DNA of 64,000 bases from Variovorax dokdonensis (GCF_030316895.1 NZ_JASZYV010000001.1:186001-250000); one strand, 5' to 3'; shown: positions 41,514-51,198, numbered from the stretch's first letter. Program-made: numbers and translations. The notes: generated by a model from the letters alone, not told the origin.

Positions 41514-44500
41514 ATGAGTACCTTCACGCGATTCGATTTCGGCCTCAATGCCGCCATCGGGCTGTCGGCGCAGATGGCCGCCACCTGGTCGCCCTGGTTG
41601 CCCCGAGAGCCGCGGCTGCTGGTGCCGGTGCACCTGGACGTGCTGGTGGTGCGCAGCGAAGGCAAGACCGACTGGGCCGAAACGGCGCTGACGCCCGGCG
41701 ACCTGCAGGCGCCGCCACCCTTCACGGCGCGCAGTTCGCCGCGCGGCAAGGGGGCCTATCTGCTGTGGGCTCCGCCCGACGCGCTGGCGCGCGGGCGCAA
41801 GCCGCACGACGACGAAGAAGGGCCGATCGAATTCCCGCCCTTGCCCGAGCGCTGGCTGGTGCTGCGCATCTCGCCCTCGCGCCTGGCCAGCGGCCGTCGC
41901 ACCGTGCGCGGCTGGGTGCTCAAGGCGGACGAAGAGGGCGCCGCGCCCGTGTCGCTGGAGCAATACGTGGACGCCATCGAACCCGAGGATGGCGCCGCCA
42001 GCGGCCCGGCAGTGACGGCCGTGGGCCCCGGCCAGCTCGACTGGATCGGCTACTTCGACAACGTGCAGAACCGCTTCGGCTTCCACGATCCGCTGACCGA
42101 CGTGGCCAGCGGCCCGGTGGCCTACCTGGTGTGCGGCTGGTACCGCGACCCCGACCGCGATCCGCTGTGTGACCCCGACATCCGCACGCAGGCGCAGTTC
42201 GAGAAGCTGCTGCAGGACTTTCGCTGGCACCTGCCCGATCACCTGTTCAAGGAGGCGCAGGCGCGCGCGCAGAAGCAAAGCCAGGCGCTCGACGCCATCG
42301 GCCTTCCCATCTCGCAGAGCGTGAAGAACGCCTACCGCAAGGCCACGCTGGGCGCGCAGCCGACCGAGACGGTGACGCGTGTGCAGTCCAAGGCGCTGCG
42401 CAAGGTGAAGATCGCGCCCGATGCCTGGTGGCCGCGCCACTCGCTCTATCACGGCGCGGTGGTCGGCATCGGCTGGCCGGGCCGCGCGCTGGACGAGCGC
42501 GGCGCGCCGCTGCTGGGCGGCAGCGCCACCGGCGAGGAGGTGGGCGGTCCGCCGAGCGCGAAGGATGTGAAGGTCGGCTTCGGCACCACGCTGACGGATG
42601 CGATGTCGGCCATGATCGCCCGGCGCGACGGCAACATGCAGCGTGCGCGCGTGCTGCAGGCTTTTCAGCTCGGCGCGATGAACGAGCTGGACGAGCCCGA
42701 CGGCAGGGCGAGGCTCGATGCCTTGATGCATGCCACGACCTTCACGTCGCTGCTCGGCGGCAGCGTGACCGAGCGGGTCTGGCAGCCGCCGCTGGGCGAA
42801 CCCCCGGCCGAGCCCGTGCCGAAGACGGCCGGGCCCGGCGTGTTCGAGCGCTACTACCGGCGCGACGAGAAGGGCACGCGTGGCGCCGGCGGCAAGGCCT
42901 TGCTGGGCAAGGACGGCCAGCGCAGCATGTCGGCCGCCGTCAAGGCGCGCGGCGGCTCGCAGCCTACCGACGAGCGCAAGTTCTTCTCGGTCAAAGGCGC
43001 CGCCGGCACGACCACCAGCGCGAAGAAGTCGCTGGGTGCAGGCGCCGCCGCGGCGTCGCCGCCCTCGCAATTCAAGGCTACCGCCTATGCCGGCAAGGAG
43101 CTGATGGCGCAGGTGGCGGTGGAGCAGGGCCGACTGGTGCAGGTGGCCAACCGGCTGGGCGTCGGGCCGCAGGCTACGCCGTATCGGCCTGGACGCTGGG
43201 TGGATCGCGAACGCCCGCTGCCGCGCTTCTATCGGCCCATGGACCCGCAACTGGTCATCGAGGGCATCAAGCGTTCGTACCAGCATGGCGGCGATGGCCG
43301 CTTCTCGCGCGACGGCTGGCTCGGCTGCCGGCTGTCGGGCGCGCCGGTGAAGGACTTCCGCTTCAAGCCCACGGGCCGCACGGTGCAGGCCGAAGACCTG
43401 CTCGACCGCTCGATCGCCAATGGCAGTGTGCCGCCCGAGTGCGAAGACCTGCTGGGCGAACTGGCCTTGCTCGATCCGGGCTCTTCGTTGCCCATCGCCG
43501 GCGTGGCGAACCCGGTCAAGACGCGCGCCAGCGCGGCCGTGCAGCGCGGCCTGGCCGACACGGTGCAGGTGCAGCAGACGGCCTGGTGGGCCATGCGCGA
43601 TCCGCGCACCGACAGCGCCGCGATGCTGAGCCTGGCGCCGTTCAGTGGCACGCTGCCTTCGCCGGTGGCCATCAACCTGCCGTCGCGGCCCTGGAACCCG
43701 CTGCATCTGGAATGGCGGGTGGACTACATCGCATCGCCCCGTCCGATCGACGATTGGTCGCTGGGTGAGATCGACTACGACGAAGACGTGCCCGACCTGC
43801 CCGATCCGGCGGCTGTGACGCCGCTGGTGCTGGAAGGACGCACGCCGCTGTCGGCCGGTGTGGGGCGCACCATGGCTGGCGCCATCCGTCGTGCGCTGGC
43901 CGATGCCGGTGCCGGCCGCGCAGACGCCGGCGCGGCGATAAACGTGCAGGCGGTGCAGGCCGGGGGCACGATGGGCTTCCTGAAGTTCAGCCAGAAGATC
44001 AGCCAGTTGGTGATGACGGCGAGCGCAGGCGGCGCCAGCAGCATCGACGCGCAGGACCGTGCCACGCTGGACGACATTGCCAGCGCGCTGGAGCAGTCGG
44101 ACCTGCTGTCCGCATCGCTCGACGGCCTACACACCAAACTGCGCGGCGGCTTTGTCGGCGATGGCGCCGCCGCGCCGGGCGATGGCAGCGTGCCGCCGGA
44201 CTTCGTGGCCCTGCGCTCCGGCTTCCTGCGGATCCGGCGCCTGCGGGTGGTGGACGCTTTCGGCCAGGTGCTGGATCTGGCCGGTTCCGGTCCGGCCAGC
44301 GACCCGGACGCGGTGACCAAGTCCCTGGGCCGCAGTGAATCGCTGGAAGTGACCACGCGTGCGCAGTGGCTGGCGCTGGCGCCGCGGCTGACTTCGCCGG
44401 CGCGGCTGTGGCTGCGCTTCATGGATGCGCGCGGCGGTCCGGACGAGGCGCACGACAAGACCGATGTCGACGAGGAGATCACGCCCGTGTGTGGCTACCT

Positions 44501-45557
44501 CATGCCCAACCACCTGGACGATGCGCTGCTCTTCTACGGCACCGACGGGCGCGACCTGGGCGTGGTTCGCCGCAGCGAGGACAACCGCATCGTCTGGGAG
44601 GACGCGCCAGGCGCGCCTTCCACCGTGGGGGCCTCGCCATCGCAGGCGATCGCCAACCCCTTTGCGGCCGGCATGGCGCAGGGCCTGCTCGACTGGGGCG
44701 TGAGCGACGCCGGCCTGCTGGATGGCGAGCAGGACACCGACACCGCGCTGCGCGCGCTGATGCGCGTGATCGACACCACGCGCTGGACCGTCGATCCCTT
44801 CGGCCATCAGGGGGAAGAGCACCTCGCGCTGCTGGTGGGCCAGCCGGTGGTGGTAGTGCGCGCGGTGTTGCGCCTGGAAGTGGACGAGCCGGTGGACCCG
44901 ACCAAGGTCGAAGGCATGGCCTTCCAGATGCGCCTGGGTGCGCTCACGCAATGGCAGGACGGGCTGCTGGGCTACTTTGTCGACGACGACTACCGCACCC
45001 TGCATTGCTCGCAGGCCTCTGTGGCCGAACTGGCGCGCGCCTTCGGCCAGAACCGCGGCTTCCTGCAGGCCGTGGAGGCCGTGCCGCAATATGCCGATGG
45101 CTTTGGAGATGACGCGGCCATCGACCCGATCACGCATCCGTACGTGGATCGCAGCGGCGTCATCACCGTGCGGCCCAACCGCGACATCCGCCTGACGCTG
45201 CTGCTGGAGCCGCACACGCTGGTGCATGCGACCTGCGGCGTGCTGCCCCGCAAGGAAGTGGGGCTGCGACGCGAGTGGACGCAGGACGCGTTGGCCAGGC
45301 TGTCGCCCACCTTCCGCTTCGGCCCCGTTCTGGTCGATCCGAAGAAGGTGCGCATGCCGGTGGCGGTGGACCTGCACGGCACCTGGAGCTGGGACCATCG
45401 CACCGACGTCACCACCTGGGAAAACCTGCCGGTGCAGCACGCCACGCACGACGCGCTGTTCCCGCAGGACCCGCCGGTGGGCAGCGAAGGCTGGCTGCGG
45501 CTGACCCCGCTGGACCCCGATGCGCCGCCGCCCGATGGCGGCGCCGAAGGCGGGTGA
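41514..45557 (+). CDS. Unknown 1347-aa protein of the giant-protein operon
   Basis: 1347 aa from the ATG at 41514, with GGAGG eight bases before it. Not recognised. The N-terminal ~250 residues are mixed alpha/beta with YLVCGWYRDPDRDPLCDPD as the most distinctive stretch; a central region (about 420-560) is Lys/Ala/Gly-rich and probably flexible; the rest is alpha/beta. It contains no signal peptide or membrane helix. The end is Pro/Asp-rich (DPDAPPPDGGAEGG). Ten bases separate it from the propeller gene. Its length and position suggest a scaffold component of the same complex. Confidence 0.85.
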   Translation: MSTFTRFDFGLNAAIGLSAQMAATWSPWLPREPRLLVPVHLDVLVVRSEGKTDWAETALTPGDLQAPPPFTARSSPRGKGAYLLWAPPDALARGRKPHDDEEGPIEFPPLPERWLVLRISPSRLASGRRTVRGWVLKADEEGAAPVSLEQYVDAIEPEDGAASGPAVTAVGPGQLDWIGYFDNVQNRFGFHDPLTDVASGPVAYLVCGWYRDPDRDPLCDPDIRTQAQFEKLLQDFRWHLPDHLFKEAQARAQKQSQALDAIGLPISQSVKNAYRKATLGAQPTETVTRVQSKALRKVKIAPDAWWPRHSLYHGAVVGIGWPGRALDERGAPLLGGSATGEEVGGPPSAKDVKVGFGTTLTDAMSAMIARRDGNMQRARVLQAFQLGAMNELDEPDGRARLDALMHATTFTSLLGGSVTERVWQPPLGEPPAEPVPKTAGPGVFERYYRRDEKGTRGAGGKALLGKDGQRSMSAAVKARGGSQPTDERKFFSVKGAAGTTTSAKKSLGAGAAAASPPSQFKATAYAGKELMAQVAVEQGRLVQVANRLGVGPQATPYRPGRWVDRERPLPRFYRPMDPQLVIEGIKRSYQHGGDGRFSRDGWLGCRLSGAPVKDFRFKPTGRTVQAEDLLDRSIANGSVPPECEDLLGELALLDPGSSLPIAGVANPVKTRASAAVQRGLADTVQVQQTAWWAMRDPRTDSAAMLSLAPFSGTLPSPVAINLPSRPWNPLHLEWRVDYIASPRPIDDWSLGEIDYDEDVPDLPDPAAVTPLVLEGRTPLSAGVGRTMAGAIRRALADAGAGRADAGAAINVQAVQAGGTMGFLKFSQKISQLVMTASAGGASSIDAQDRATLDDIASALEQSDLLSASLDGLHTKLRGGFVGDGAAAPGDGSVPPDFVALRSGFLRIRRLRVVDAFGQVLDLAGSGPASDPDAVTKSLGRSESLEVTTRAQWLALAPRLTSPARLWLRFMDARGGPDEAHDKTDVDEEITPVCGYLMPNHLDDALLFYGTDGRDLGVVRRSEDNRIVWEDAPGAPSTVGASPSQAIANPFAAGMAQGLLDWGVSDAGLLDGEQDTDTALRALMRVIDTTRWTVDPFGHQGEEHLALLVGQPVVVVRAVLRLEVDEPVDPTKVEGMAFQMRLGALTQWQDGLLGYFVDDDYRTLHCSQASVAELARAFGQNRGFLQAVEAVPQYADGFGDDAAIDPITHPYVDRSGVITVRPNRDIRLTLLLEPHTLVHATCGVLPRKEVGLRREWTQDALARLSPTFRFGPVLVDPKKVRMPVAVDLHGTWSWDHRTDVTTWENLPVQHATHDALFPQDPPVGSEGWLRLTPLDPDAPPPDGGAEGG

Positions 45558-45567
45558 GGAGGGCGCG

Positions 45568-48543
45568 ATGAGCTCAACCCGATGGACGCTGCTGGGCCCC
45601 ACCGGGGTGCTCGACGGGCAGATGCACCTGCCTTCCACACCCAACGGGCCCACCATCGCCGGCCGCGTGACATGCCTCGTTCGCGGCAATGCGGGCGCCA
45701 TGTTCATCGGCACGGCAGGCGGCGGCGTATGGCACTCGGGCGACGAAGGCGTGAGCTGGCGGCCGCTGACCGATCGGCTGCCGTGCGCCTCCATCGGCGC
45801 ACTGGCGTTCGACGCGGCCAACCACCGCTTGTGGATCGGCTCGGGCGAGGGCAACCGCGCCGGTCGCGCCATGTTCGGGCAGGGCCTGTTCATGCTGGAC
45901 ACGACCACGCTGGGCAATGCCACGCCGACCATCACGCGCTTTACCAACCTGCCGGCGCCGCGCGGGGCCGACGACTTCCGCGCCTTGCGCAGCGCGCAGA
46001 TCCTGCTGGAGCCCGACGGGGCCAATCCGCCCATCGTCTGGTGGGCGACCAACGATGGACTGTTCCGATCGACCGACAGCGGCGGGGCCTGGACGCAGGT
46101 CACCTTCAATGGCCGCCTGAGCGACGACGTGGCCTCGATGGTGCTGTGCACGAGCCAAGGCACCGCGCGCATGCTGGTGGCGCTTTGGGACCAGCGCCTG
46201 TACGTGCGCCGCGCGGCGGACCCGACGCAGTTCGATGCGCTCACCACCGACCTGGGCGCCTTGCCCGCCGTGGCGGCCATGGGGCAGCGCATCATCCTGG
46301 CGGTGGCGCCCAGCAACGCCGAGCGCGTGTACCTGGCGCTGGGCCGCAGCGACAACAGCTGGGACGGCATCTTCAAGAGCGATGCCGGCGGCAAGGGCTG
46401 GACGCGCATGACGCTGCCCGCCGCCACCTCGCCGCAGCGTCCGCTGGGCCAGTCGCACTACAACATCATCCTGTCGGTGCATCCCACCACGCCGGACACC
46501 CTGTACTTCGGCGAGACGGGCATCTGGCGCAGCACCGACGGCGGCAGCACCTGGACCGACCTGGCATCGGCCACACCGGGCACGCATTCCGACCAGCACG
46601 CGCTGGCCTTCGATGCGGCCGACCCCACTCGCGTGTGGCTCGGCAACGATGGCGGCGTGTGGCTGTCGACCGATGGCGGCAGCACCTGGTCTTCGCGCAA
46701 CCGGGGACTGGCGACGCTGCAGTACTACGCGCTGGTGCATCACCCCACGGTCGACAGCGTGCTGCTGGCGGGCGCGCAGGACAACGGCACGCAGCGCTAC
46801 GCCGGCCACCCGGGCTGGAGCCTGATCGGCGGTGGCGACGGCTTCTTCTGCGCCATCGACCCGATCGACCCGCGCTACTGGTACGCCAGCTACGTCTACC
46901 GAGACGGCAGCGGCAACATCGCGGCGATCCAGCGCTCCGATGCCGCAGGCGCCAACTGGGTCACCAAGACCAGCGGCATCGACCCGACCGAATACGGCGC
47001 CAACAACGAGCCGTTCTACGTGCCCTTCGTCTGCGATCCGGTGGCGCCCCAGGTGCTGTGGCTGGGCACCACGCGCCTGTGGCGCAGCCAGGACCGCGGC
47101 GAAAGCTGGCAGGCGGTGCGCAAGGCCGACGGCACTTTCTTCTCGACCACCGCGGGTACGCCCTTCGGCGCCAACAGCATCAAGTGCATCGCCGTCGACC
47201 CCAACGACAACACCAACGTCTACGTGGGGACGGGCCACGGCCGCCTGTTCCGGGTGCACATCGACAGCGTGGCGGCCAATGGCCAGGCGACCGTCACCGT
47301 CACCCAGGCGCGCACCAGTGGCGCCGCGCCCCTGCCAGATCTGCGCGAGTTCACCGACGTGGCGGTGCCCAAGCTGGCGGCGCCCGGTGCGCTGGCGCCG
47401 GTGTATGCGGTGCAGGGCAGCAGCTACCTGACCTTCAGCGGCTTCGCGCCCACGCCGGTGAACGCCGGGCGCATCTGGAAATACGACTTCACCAGCGGCG
47501 CCGCGCCCGACTGGACCGCACTGGGCACGACGCTGCCGGCAGTGACTTTCCCTTCAGGGCCGGCACTTGGCTTCGAATGGAATTTCGTCAACGCCATCGC
47601 CATCGATCCGGCCAACGTGCAGCGCCTGTTCGTGGGCTGCCACATGGGCGTCTTCGAAAGCGTGGACGGCGGCGCGAGCTGGACGCCCGCCTTCGGCACC
47701 GATCTGCCGTTGGCACCCGTGGTGGACCTGCAGTTCCATCCCGCGCATCGCTTGCTGCGCGCGGCCACGATGGGCCGCAGCGTGTGGGAACGGCCGGTCG
47801 ATCCGCTCGGCGCGCCCGAGACGCAGGCGGACCTCTACATCCGCGACAACGTGATCGACATCGGCCGCTTCGACACGCCCGACAGCGGCACCGACCCGCT
47901 GGCCGCGAGCGGCACGCTGGCCTGGTTCGATGCGGTGGACATCAAGGTGGACAGCTCGGCCCTGTTCGAGGGCGGCTTCCAGACGGCGCCCGGCACCATC
48001 GACTACACACCCGCCGGCGCGCTCGACTACGTGGGCTTCCAGAAGCTGGGCAGCGAAGGCCTGCTGCGCGACTGCGACGCGCGCGTGCACCTGCAGGTGC
48101 TCAATCGCGGGCCGGCGTCGGCCAGCAACGTCAAGGCCCGCGTGTACTGGTGCGAACGACAGGCGGATGGCAACTTTCCCGCGCTGCCGGCGAGCTTCTG
48201 GGCCAGCTTCCCGGATGGCGCGCTGGCCGATGGCGGCAGCTGGCACGCTGTGGCCGCGGCGCAGACGCGCGCCAGCGTCGCGCCGGGTGATCCGCAGGTG
48301 TTCACCTTCAACTTCATCGCGCCGGAAGGGCTGCACGACGTGGGCCTGTTCGCGGTGGTGAGCTGCGACGAAGACCCGATTGCCGAGTCGCGCACCGACG
48401 TGCGGCTGGTGGCCACGACCAACAAGCGAACGGCGCTGCGCCGTGCCGACCTGAGCGCATCCACCGGCACCATCGTGCTCGGCGTGCTGGTGGCCGTGGG
48501 CATGGCTGCGCTGGTGGTGGGCGCCGTGGTGGCCACGCAGTGA
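45568..48543 (+). CDS. Asp-box beta-propeller protein with C-terminal membrane anchor
   Basis: 991 aa. At least seven Asp-box-like motifs (S-x-D-x-G-x-T/S-W: SGDEGVSW, STDSGGAW, SDAGGKGW, STDGGSTW twice, SQDRGESW, SVDGGASW) spaced along the first ~760 residues indicate a BNR/sortilin-type beta-propeller of the kind found in sialidase-fold and VPS10-like proteins; the catalytic residues of sialidases are not evident. An immunoglobulin-like part follows (about 780-960: VHLQVLNRGPASASNVKARV) and the protein ends in one membrane helix (about 965-990: TIVLGVLVAVGMAALVVGAV). No N-terminal signal peptide, so it is tail-anchored. Start ATG after GAGGAGGG. Confidence 0.88.
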   Translation: MSSTRWTLLGPTGVLDGQMHLPSTPNGPTIAGRVTCLVRGNAGAMFIGTAGGGVWHSGDEGVSWRPLTDRLPCASIGALAFDAANHRLWIGSGEGNRAGRAMFGQGLFMLDTTTLGNATPTITRFTNLPAPRGADDFRALRSAQILLEPDGANPPIVWWATNDGLFRSTDSGGAWTQVTFNGRLSDDVASMVLCTSQGTARMLVALWDQRLYVRRAADPTQFDALTTDLGALPAVAAMGQRIILAVAPSNAERVYLALGRSDNSWDGIFKSDAGGKGWTRMTLPAATSPQRPLGQSHYNIILSVHPTTPDTLYFGETGIWRSTDGGSTWTDLASATPGTHSDQHALAFDAADPTRVWLGNDGGVWLSTDGGSTWSSRNRGLATLQYYALVHHPTVDSVLLAGAQDNGTQRYAGHPGWSLIGGGDGFFCAIDPIDPRYWYASYVYRDGSGNIAAIQRSDAAGANWVTKTSGIDPTEYGANNEPFYVPFVCDPVAPQVLWLGTTRLWRSQDRGESWQAVRKADGTFFSTTAGTPFGANSIKCIAVDPNDNTNVYVGTGHGRLFRVHIDSVAANGQATVTVTQARTSGAAPLPDLREFTDVAVPKLAAPGALAPVYAVQGSSYLTFSGFAPTPVNAGRIWKYDFTSGAAPDWTALGTTLPAVTFPSGPALGFEWNFVNAIAIDPANVQRLFVGCHMGVFESVDGGASWTPAFGTDLPLAPVVDLQFHPAHRLLRAATMGRSVWERPVDPLGAPETQADLYIRDNVIDIGRFDTPDSGTDPLAASGTLAWFDAVDIKVDSSALFEGGFQTAPGTIDYTPAGALDYVGFQKLGSEGLLRDCDARVHLQVLNRGPASASNVKARVYWCERQADGNFPALPASFWASFPDGALADGGSWHAVAAAQTRASVAPGDPQVFTFNFIAPEGLHDVGLFAVVSCDEDPIAESRTDVRLVATTNKRTALRRADLSASTGTIVLGVLVAVGMAALVVGAVVATQ

Positions 48544-48565
48544 TCAACGACCAGGAGCCATGCAG

Positions 48566-48859
48566 ATGAACCTCGATCGACCTGAATTGACCACCGACTC
48601 GCGCATGCCTGTGCGGATCAAGGCCGAAGGCTTGCTGTCGGCCATCTGCGCCGCGCTGGCCGTGCTCACCTGGTTCGTGCCCGACTGGATCGAGCGGTGG
48701 TTCGAGGTGAGCCCGGATCAGGGCAGCGGCGAGGCTGAATGGGGCATCGTGCTGGCCTTTGCCATCGCTGCGCTGGTCACGGGTTGGATGGCGCGCAGGG
48801 ACTGGCGGCGCTGGGTGCAGCGGCGTGGCCTGGAGGCTCGGCCGACGGGCTCGGGGTAG
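48566..48859 (+). CDS. Small two-helix membrane protein ending the giant-protein operon
   Basis: 97 aa from the ATG at 48566, eight bases after AGGAG; an ATG at 48560 lies only two bases after it and is less likely. Two hydrophobic helices (about residues 18-38 and 56-75: GLLSAICAALAVLTWFVPDW and WGIVLAFAIAALVTGWMA) flank an acidic loop. Its C-terminus is basic (RRDWRRWVQRRG). Likely the membrane partner of the tail-anchored propeller. Its 3' end overlaps the convergent MFS gene by 83 bases. Confidence 0.75.
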   Translation: MNLDRPELTTDSRMPVRIKAEGLLSAICAALAVLTWFVPDWIERWFEVSPDQGSGEAEWGIVLAFAIAALVTGWMARRDWRRWVQRRGLEARPTGSG

Positions 48860-50387
48860 CCATCGCATCCGGCGGCCGCGTCGGACTGCGCAACATCAGC
48901 GCCGCCAATATCGCCGCGCCCAATGCAACCCCTGCGCTGACGTTTGCACAGACCTGGAAGGCGGTCTCGAATGCCTGGCGCGACGCCTCTCGCAAGGCTT
49001 GTCCCTGTCCAGCGGGCAGTCCAACCGCAGCAAGCACTGCCGAGTTCAGATCTGCGCGCGCCGCCTCCAGGATATGCGCCGGCAGGCCATCGGGCGCGGC
49101 CTGGCCCAGTGTCATCCGGTAGACAGCAACCGTCATGCTGCCGAGCATCGCGATGCCCAGGGCGCCTCCCAGTTCCGAGCTCGTTTCTTGAATGGCCGCA
49201 GCAGCGCCCGCGCGTTCGGGTGGCGCCGCACCCACCATCAGGTCGACCGACAGCGTGAACACGAACGAAAGACCCAGCGACAGCAAGGTATAGGCACTCA
49301 CAAGCAGCAACGGTCCGTCGCCGCGACCGGCCCGTGCCATGACGGCGAATCCGACACTTGCGGTGAGCAGGCCGCATGCCACGATGCGGCCCGCTGGCAT
49401 CACTCGCACCCATCGAGGTGCGATGGTCGAGCCGATCGCAAAGGCGAGGCCGGACGGCACGGTCCATAGTCCTGCTTGCAGCGGGCTGAGTCCCAGCACG
49501 AGCTGCAGGTACTGCGACACCAGGAGGAAGCACGCGAAGGCGACGAAGAAACCCAGCGTGTTGATGGTCAATGCTGCGCGGAAGGTGGGGCGGCCAAACA
49601 GTTGCAGGTCGATCAACGGGTCGGAGAGCCGGCGCTGGCGCCGCACGAAGGCGATTCCGAGCAGAACCCCAGCCACCACGGCGCCCGATGCCAATGGTCC
49701 AGCGCCACCTTCTGCCCATCGCTTGAGGCCGTAGATCACGCCCAACACCGCCAGCAACGACTGCAGCGCGCTGAGTAGATCCAGTCGCCCGGCTGCTTCG
49801 TCGCGATACTCGGGCAGCAGCCAGGGCCCGAGCAGTAGCAGCATTGCCATCACCGGCACGCTCACCAGAAACACCGAACCCCACCAGAAGTGCTCGAGCA
49901 GGGCGCCGCCGACCAGTGGGCCGATGGTGCCTCCGATCGAGAAGCTGGCAATCCACACGCCGATGGCCACGCTGCGCTCTTGCTCGTCGAGAAACATGTT
50001 GCGAATCAGCGAGAGGGTCGACGGTGCCAGCGTCGCACCGGCCAGGCCCAGCAGCGCGCGGGTCGCGATCAGCATGGGCGCACTCGTCGAGAAGGCCGCC
50101 AGTACCGACGCCATACCAAAGCACAGGGCACCAATCAACAGCAACTTGCGCCGCCCGATGCGGTCGCCGAGCGTGCCCATGGTGATGAGCGAGCCGGCCA
50201 GTACAAAGCCGTAGATGTCGACGATCCACAGCATCTGCGCGCTGGTCGGCGCCAGCGCCGCGCTCAAGTGCGGCACCGCCAGGTTCAGGACCGTGAGGTC
50301 CATCGCATAGATCATGCAGGGCAGCGCGATGACGGCCAGGCCGATCCATTCTCGTGGACCCGCCTTGTTCGCGACTTTGAGATTCAT
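48777..50387 (-). CDS. MFS transporter, DHA2 (EmrB/QacA) 14-helix drug exporter
   Basis: 536 aa from the ATG at 50387, overlapping the preceding YCII stop (ATGA). About 14 membrane helices; motif A-like GTLGDRIGRRKLLLIG after helix 2, motif C region ALLGLAGATLAPSTLSLIRN, and DLTVLNLAVPHL in helix 1, all typical of DHA2 drug:H+ antiporters. The tail is Ala/Pro/Ser-rich. Last gene of the ECF42-type unit, so it is probably induced with the YCII proteins under sigma-factor control. Substrate unknown. Confidence 0.92.
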   Translation of the reverse strand: MNLKVANKAGPREWIGLAVIALPCMIYAMDLTVLNLAVPHLSAALAPTSAQMLWIVDIYGFVLAGSLITMGTLGDRIGRRKLLLIGALCFGMASVLAAFSTSAPMLIATRALLGLAGATLAPSTLSLIRNMFLDEQERSVAIGVWIASFSIGGTIGPLVGGALLEHFWWGSVFLVSVPVMAMLLLLGPWLLPEYRDEAAGRLDLLSALQSLLAVLGVIYGLKRWAEGGAGPLASGAVVAGVLLGIAFVRRQRRLSDPLIDLQLFGRPTFRAALTINTLGFFVAFACFLLVSQYLQLVLGLSPLQAGLWTVPSGLAFAIGSTIAPRWVRVMPAGRIVACGLLTASVGFAVMARAGRGDGPLLLVSAYTLLSLGLSFVFTLSVDLMVGAAPPERAGAAAAIQETSSELGGALGIAMLGSMTVAVYRMTLGQAAPDGLPAHILEAARADLNSAVLAAVGLPAGQGQALREASRQAFETAFQVCANVSAGVALGAAILAALMLRSPTRPPDAMATPSPSAEPPGHAAAPSAASPCAPSNP

Positions 50388-50746
50388 GGCACAGCCTTCT
50401 GGTGTGCCACCGGTCTCAGCTCGATGCTGCCGACACGCGCCGACGGAATGCCTGCTGCGATCCTCACCGCATCCTCCTCGCTCGCGGCATCGATCAGGTA
50501 GAAGCCGCCGAGCTGTTCGCTGGTTTCGGCGAAAGGGCCGTCGGTCACCCACAACTTGCCCTGGCGCACGCGAACGATGGAGGCGGAGTGCGCCGACTCC
50601 AACGCTTCTGTAGCGACAAGCTGGCCGCTTGCGCGCAGCGCGTCGTCATAGTCGAGGTGTGCGTTGACGAAGCTGGCGAATTCCTCGGGCGGAACGCCGT
50701 CGGCCATTTGTGCATCGCTGCAGTGGATCAGACACAGGTATCTCAT
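50384..50746 (-). CDS. YCII/DGPF-domain protein
   Basis: 120 aa. The segment VTDGPFAETSEQLGGFYLID carries the DGPF motif of YCII-related proteins, commonly found beside ECF42-type sigma factors; MRYLCLIH opens the fold. The biochemical role is not established. Paralogue of the adjacent upstream gene (same length, same start MRYLCL). Overlaps its neighbours on both sides by four bases, so three genes are coupled: YCII-YCII-MFS. Confidence 0.92.
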   Translation of the reverse strand: MRYLCLIHCSDAQMADGVPPEEFASFVNAHLDYDDALRASGQLVATEALESAHSASIVRVRQGKLWVTDGPFAETSEQLGGFYLIDAASEEDAVRIAAGIPSARVGSIELRPVAHQKAVP

Positions 50747-51105
50747 GGCGCCATCCTTTCCACGACGGCAGCCCGGCGCACTTCGATGCTCGCGTAGCGC
50801 GCCATTGGCACGCGCGCTGCGACCTGAATTGCCGCATTGAGGTCCGGCACATCGATCAGCAAGAAGCCGCCAAGCTGTTCCTTGGTTTCGATGAAAGGCC
50901 CGTCGGTCCGATGAATTCGACCCTGGCGAAGCTGGACAACCTTTGCCGTGTCGAGCCGTTGCAGGGCATGAGCGACCAAGAGCTGGCCGCGGCTTTGCAG
51001 TTCCAGGTCGTAGGCGAGCGACTCTCGCTCCAACGCAGCAAGCGCAGCGGGCGAGAGCGCGTCGAGCAACCCTTCGTCGAAGTGGACAAGGCACAGGTAG
51101 CGCAT
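50743..51105 (-). CDS. YCII/DGPF-domain protein
   Basis: 120 aa from the ATG at 51105, preceded by GAGGA. HRTDGPFIETKEQLGGFLLI is the DGPF motif. First gene of the YCII-YCII-MFS transcript; a sequence matching the reported ECF42-dependent promoter lies 44-71 bases upstream. The pair of paralogues suggests a dimer of two chains, but no function is proven for the family. Confidence 0.92.
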   Translation of the reverse strand: MRYLCLVHFDEGLLDALSPAALAALERESLAYDLELQSRGQLLVAHALQRLDTAKVVQLRQGRIHRTDGPFIETKEQLGGFLLIDVPDLNAAIQVAARVPMARYASIEVRRAAVVERMAP

Positions 51106-51148
51106 GACGGATTCCTCTGAGTGACGACGTCGATGTGACGACCACACT

Positions 51149-51176
51149 GGTCGAACGGGACGCGTGGTTTTCGACA
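51149..51176 (-). promoter_or_regulatory. Candidate ECF42-type promoter
   Basis: On the minus strand: -35 TGTCGA (51176-51171), 17-base spacer, -10 CGACC (51153-51149), 43 bases before the first YCII gene. From memory, ECF42 sigma factors are reported to use a TGTCGA -35 and a CGA-containing -10. The spacing and elements fit well. Confidence 0.65.
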
Positions 51177-51198
51177 GCCCGGCCGCAAAGAATTTGTA

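Noticed and set aside
28034..48859. Interpretation of the giant operon as a prophage tail, contractile injection system or polyketide/nonribosomal cluster
   Set aside because: No sheath, tube, baseplate, ATPase, carrier, condensation or ketosynthase motif is visible in any product.
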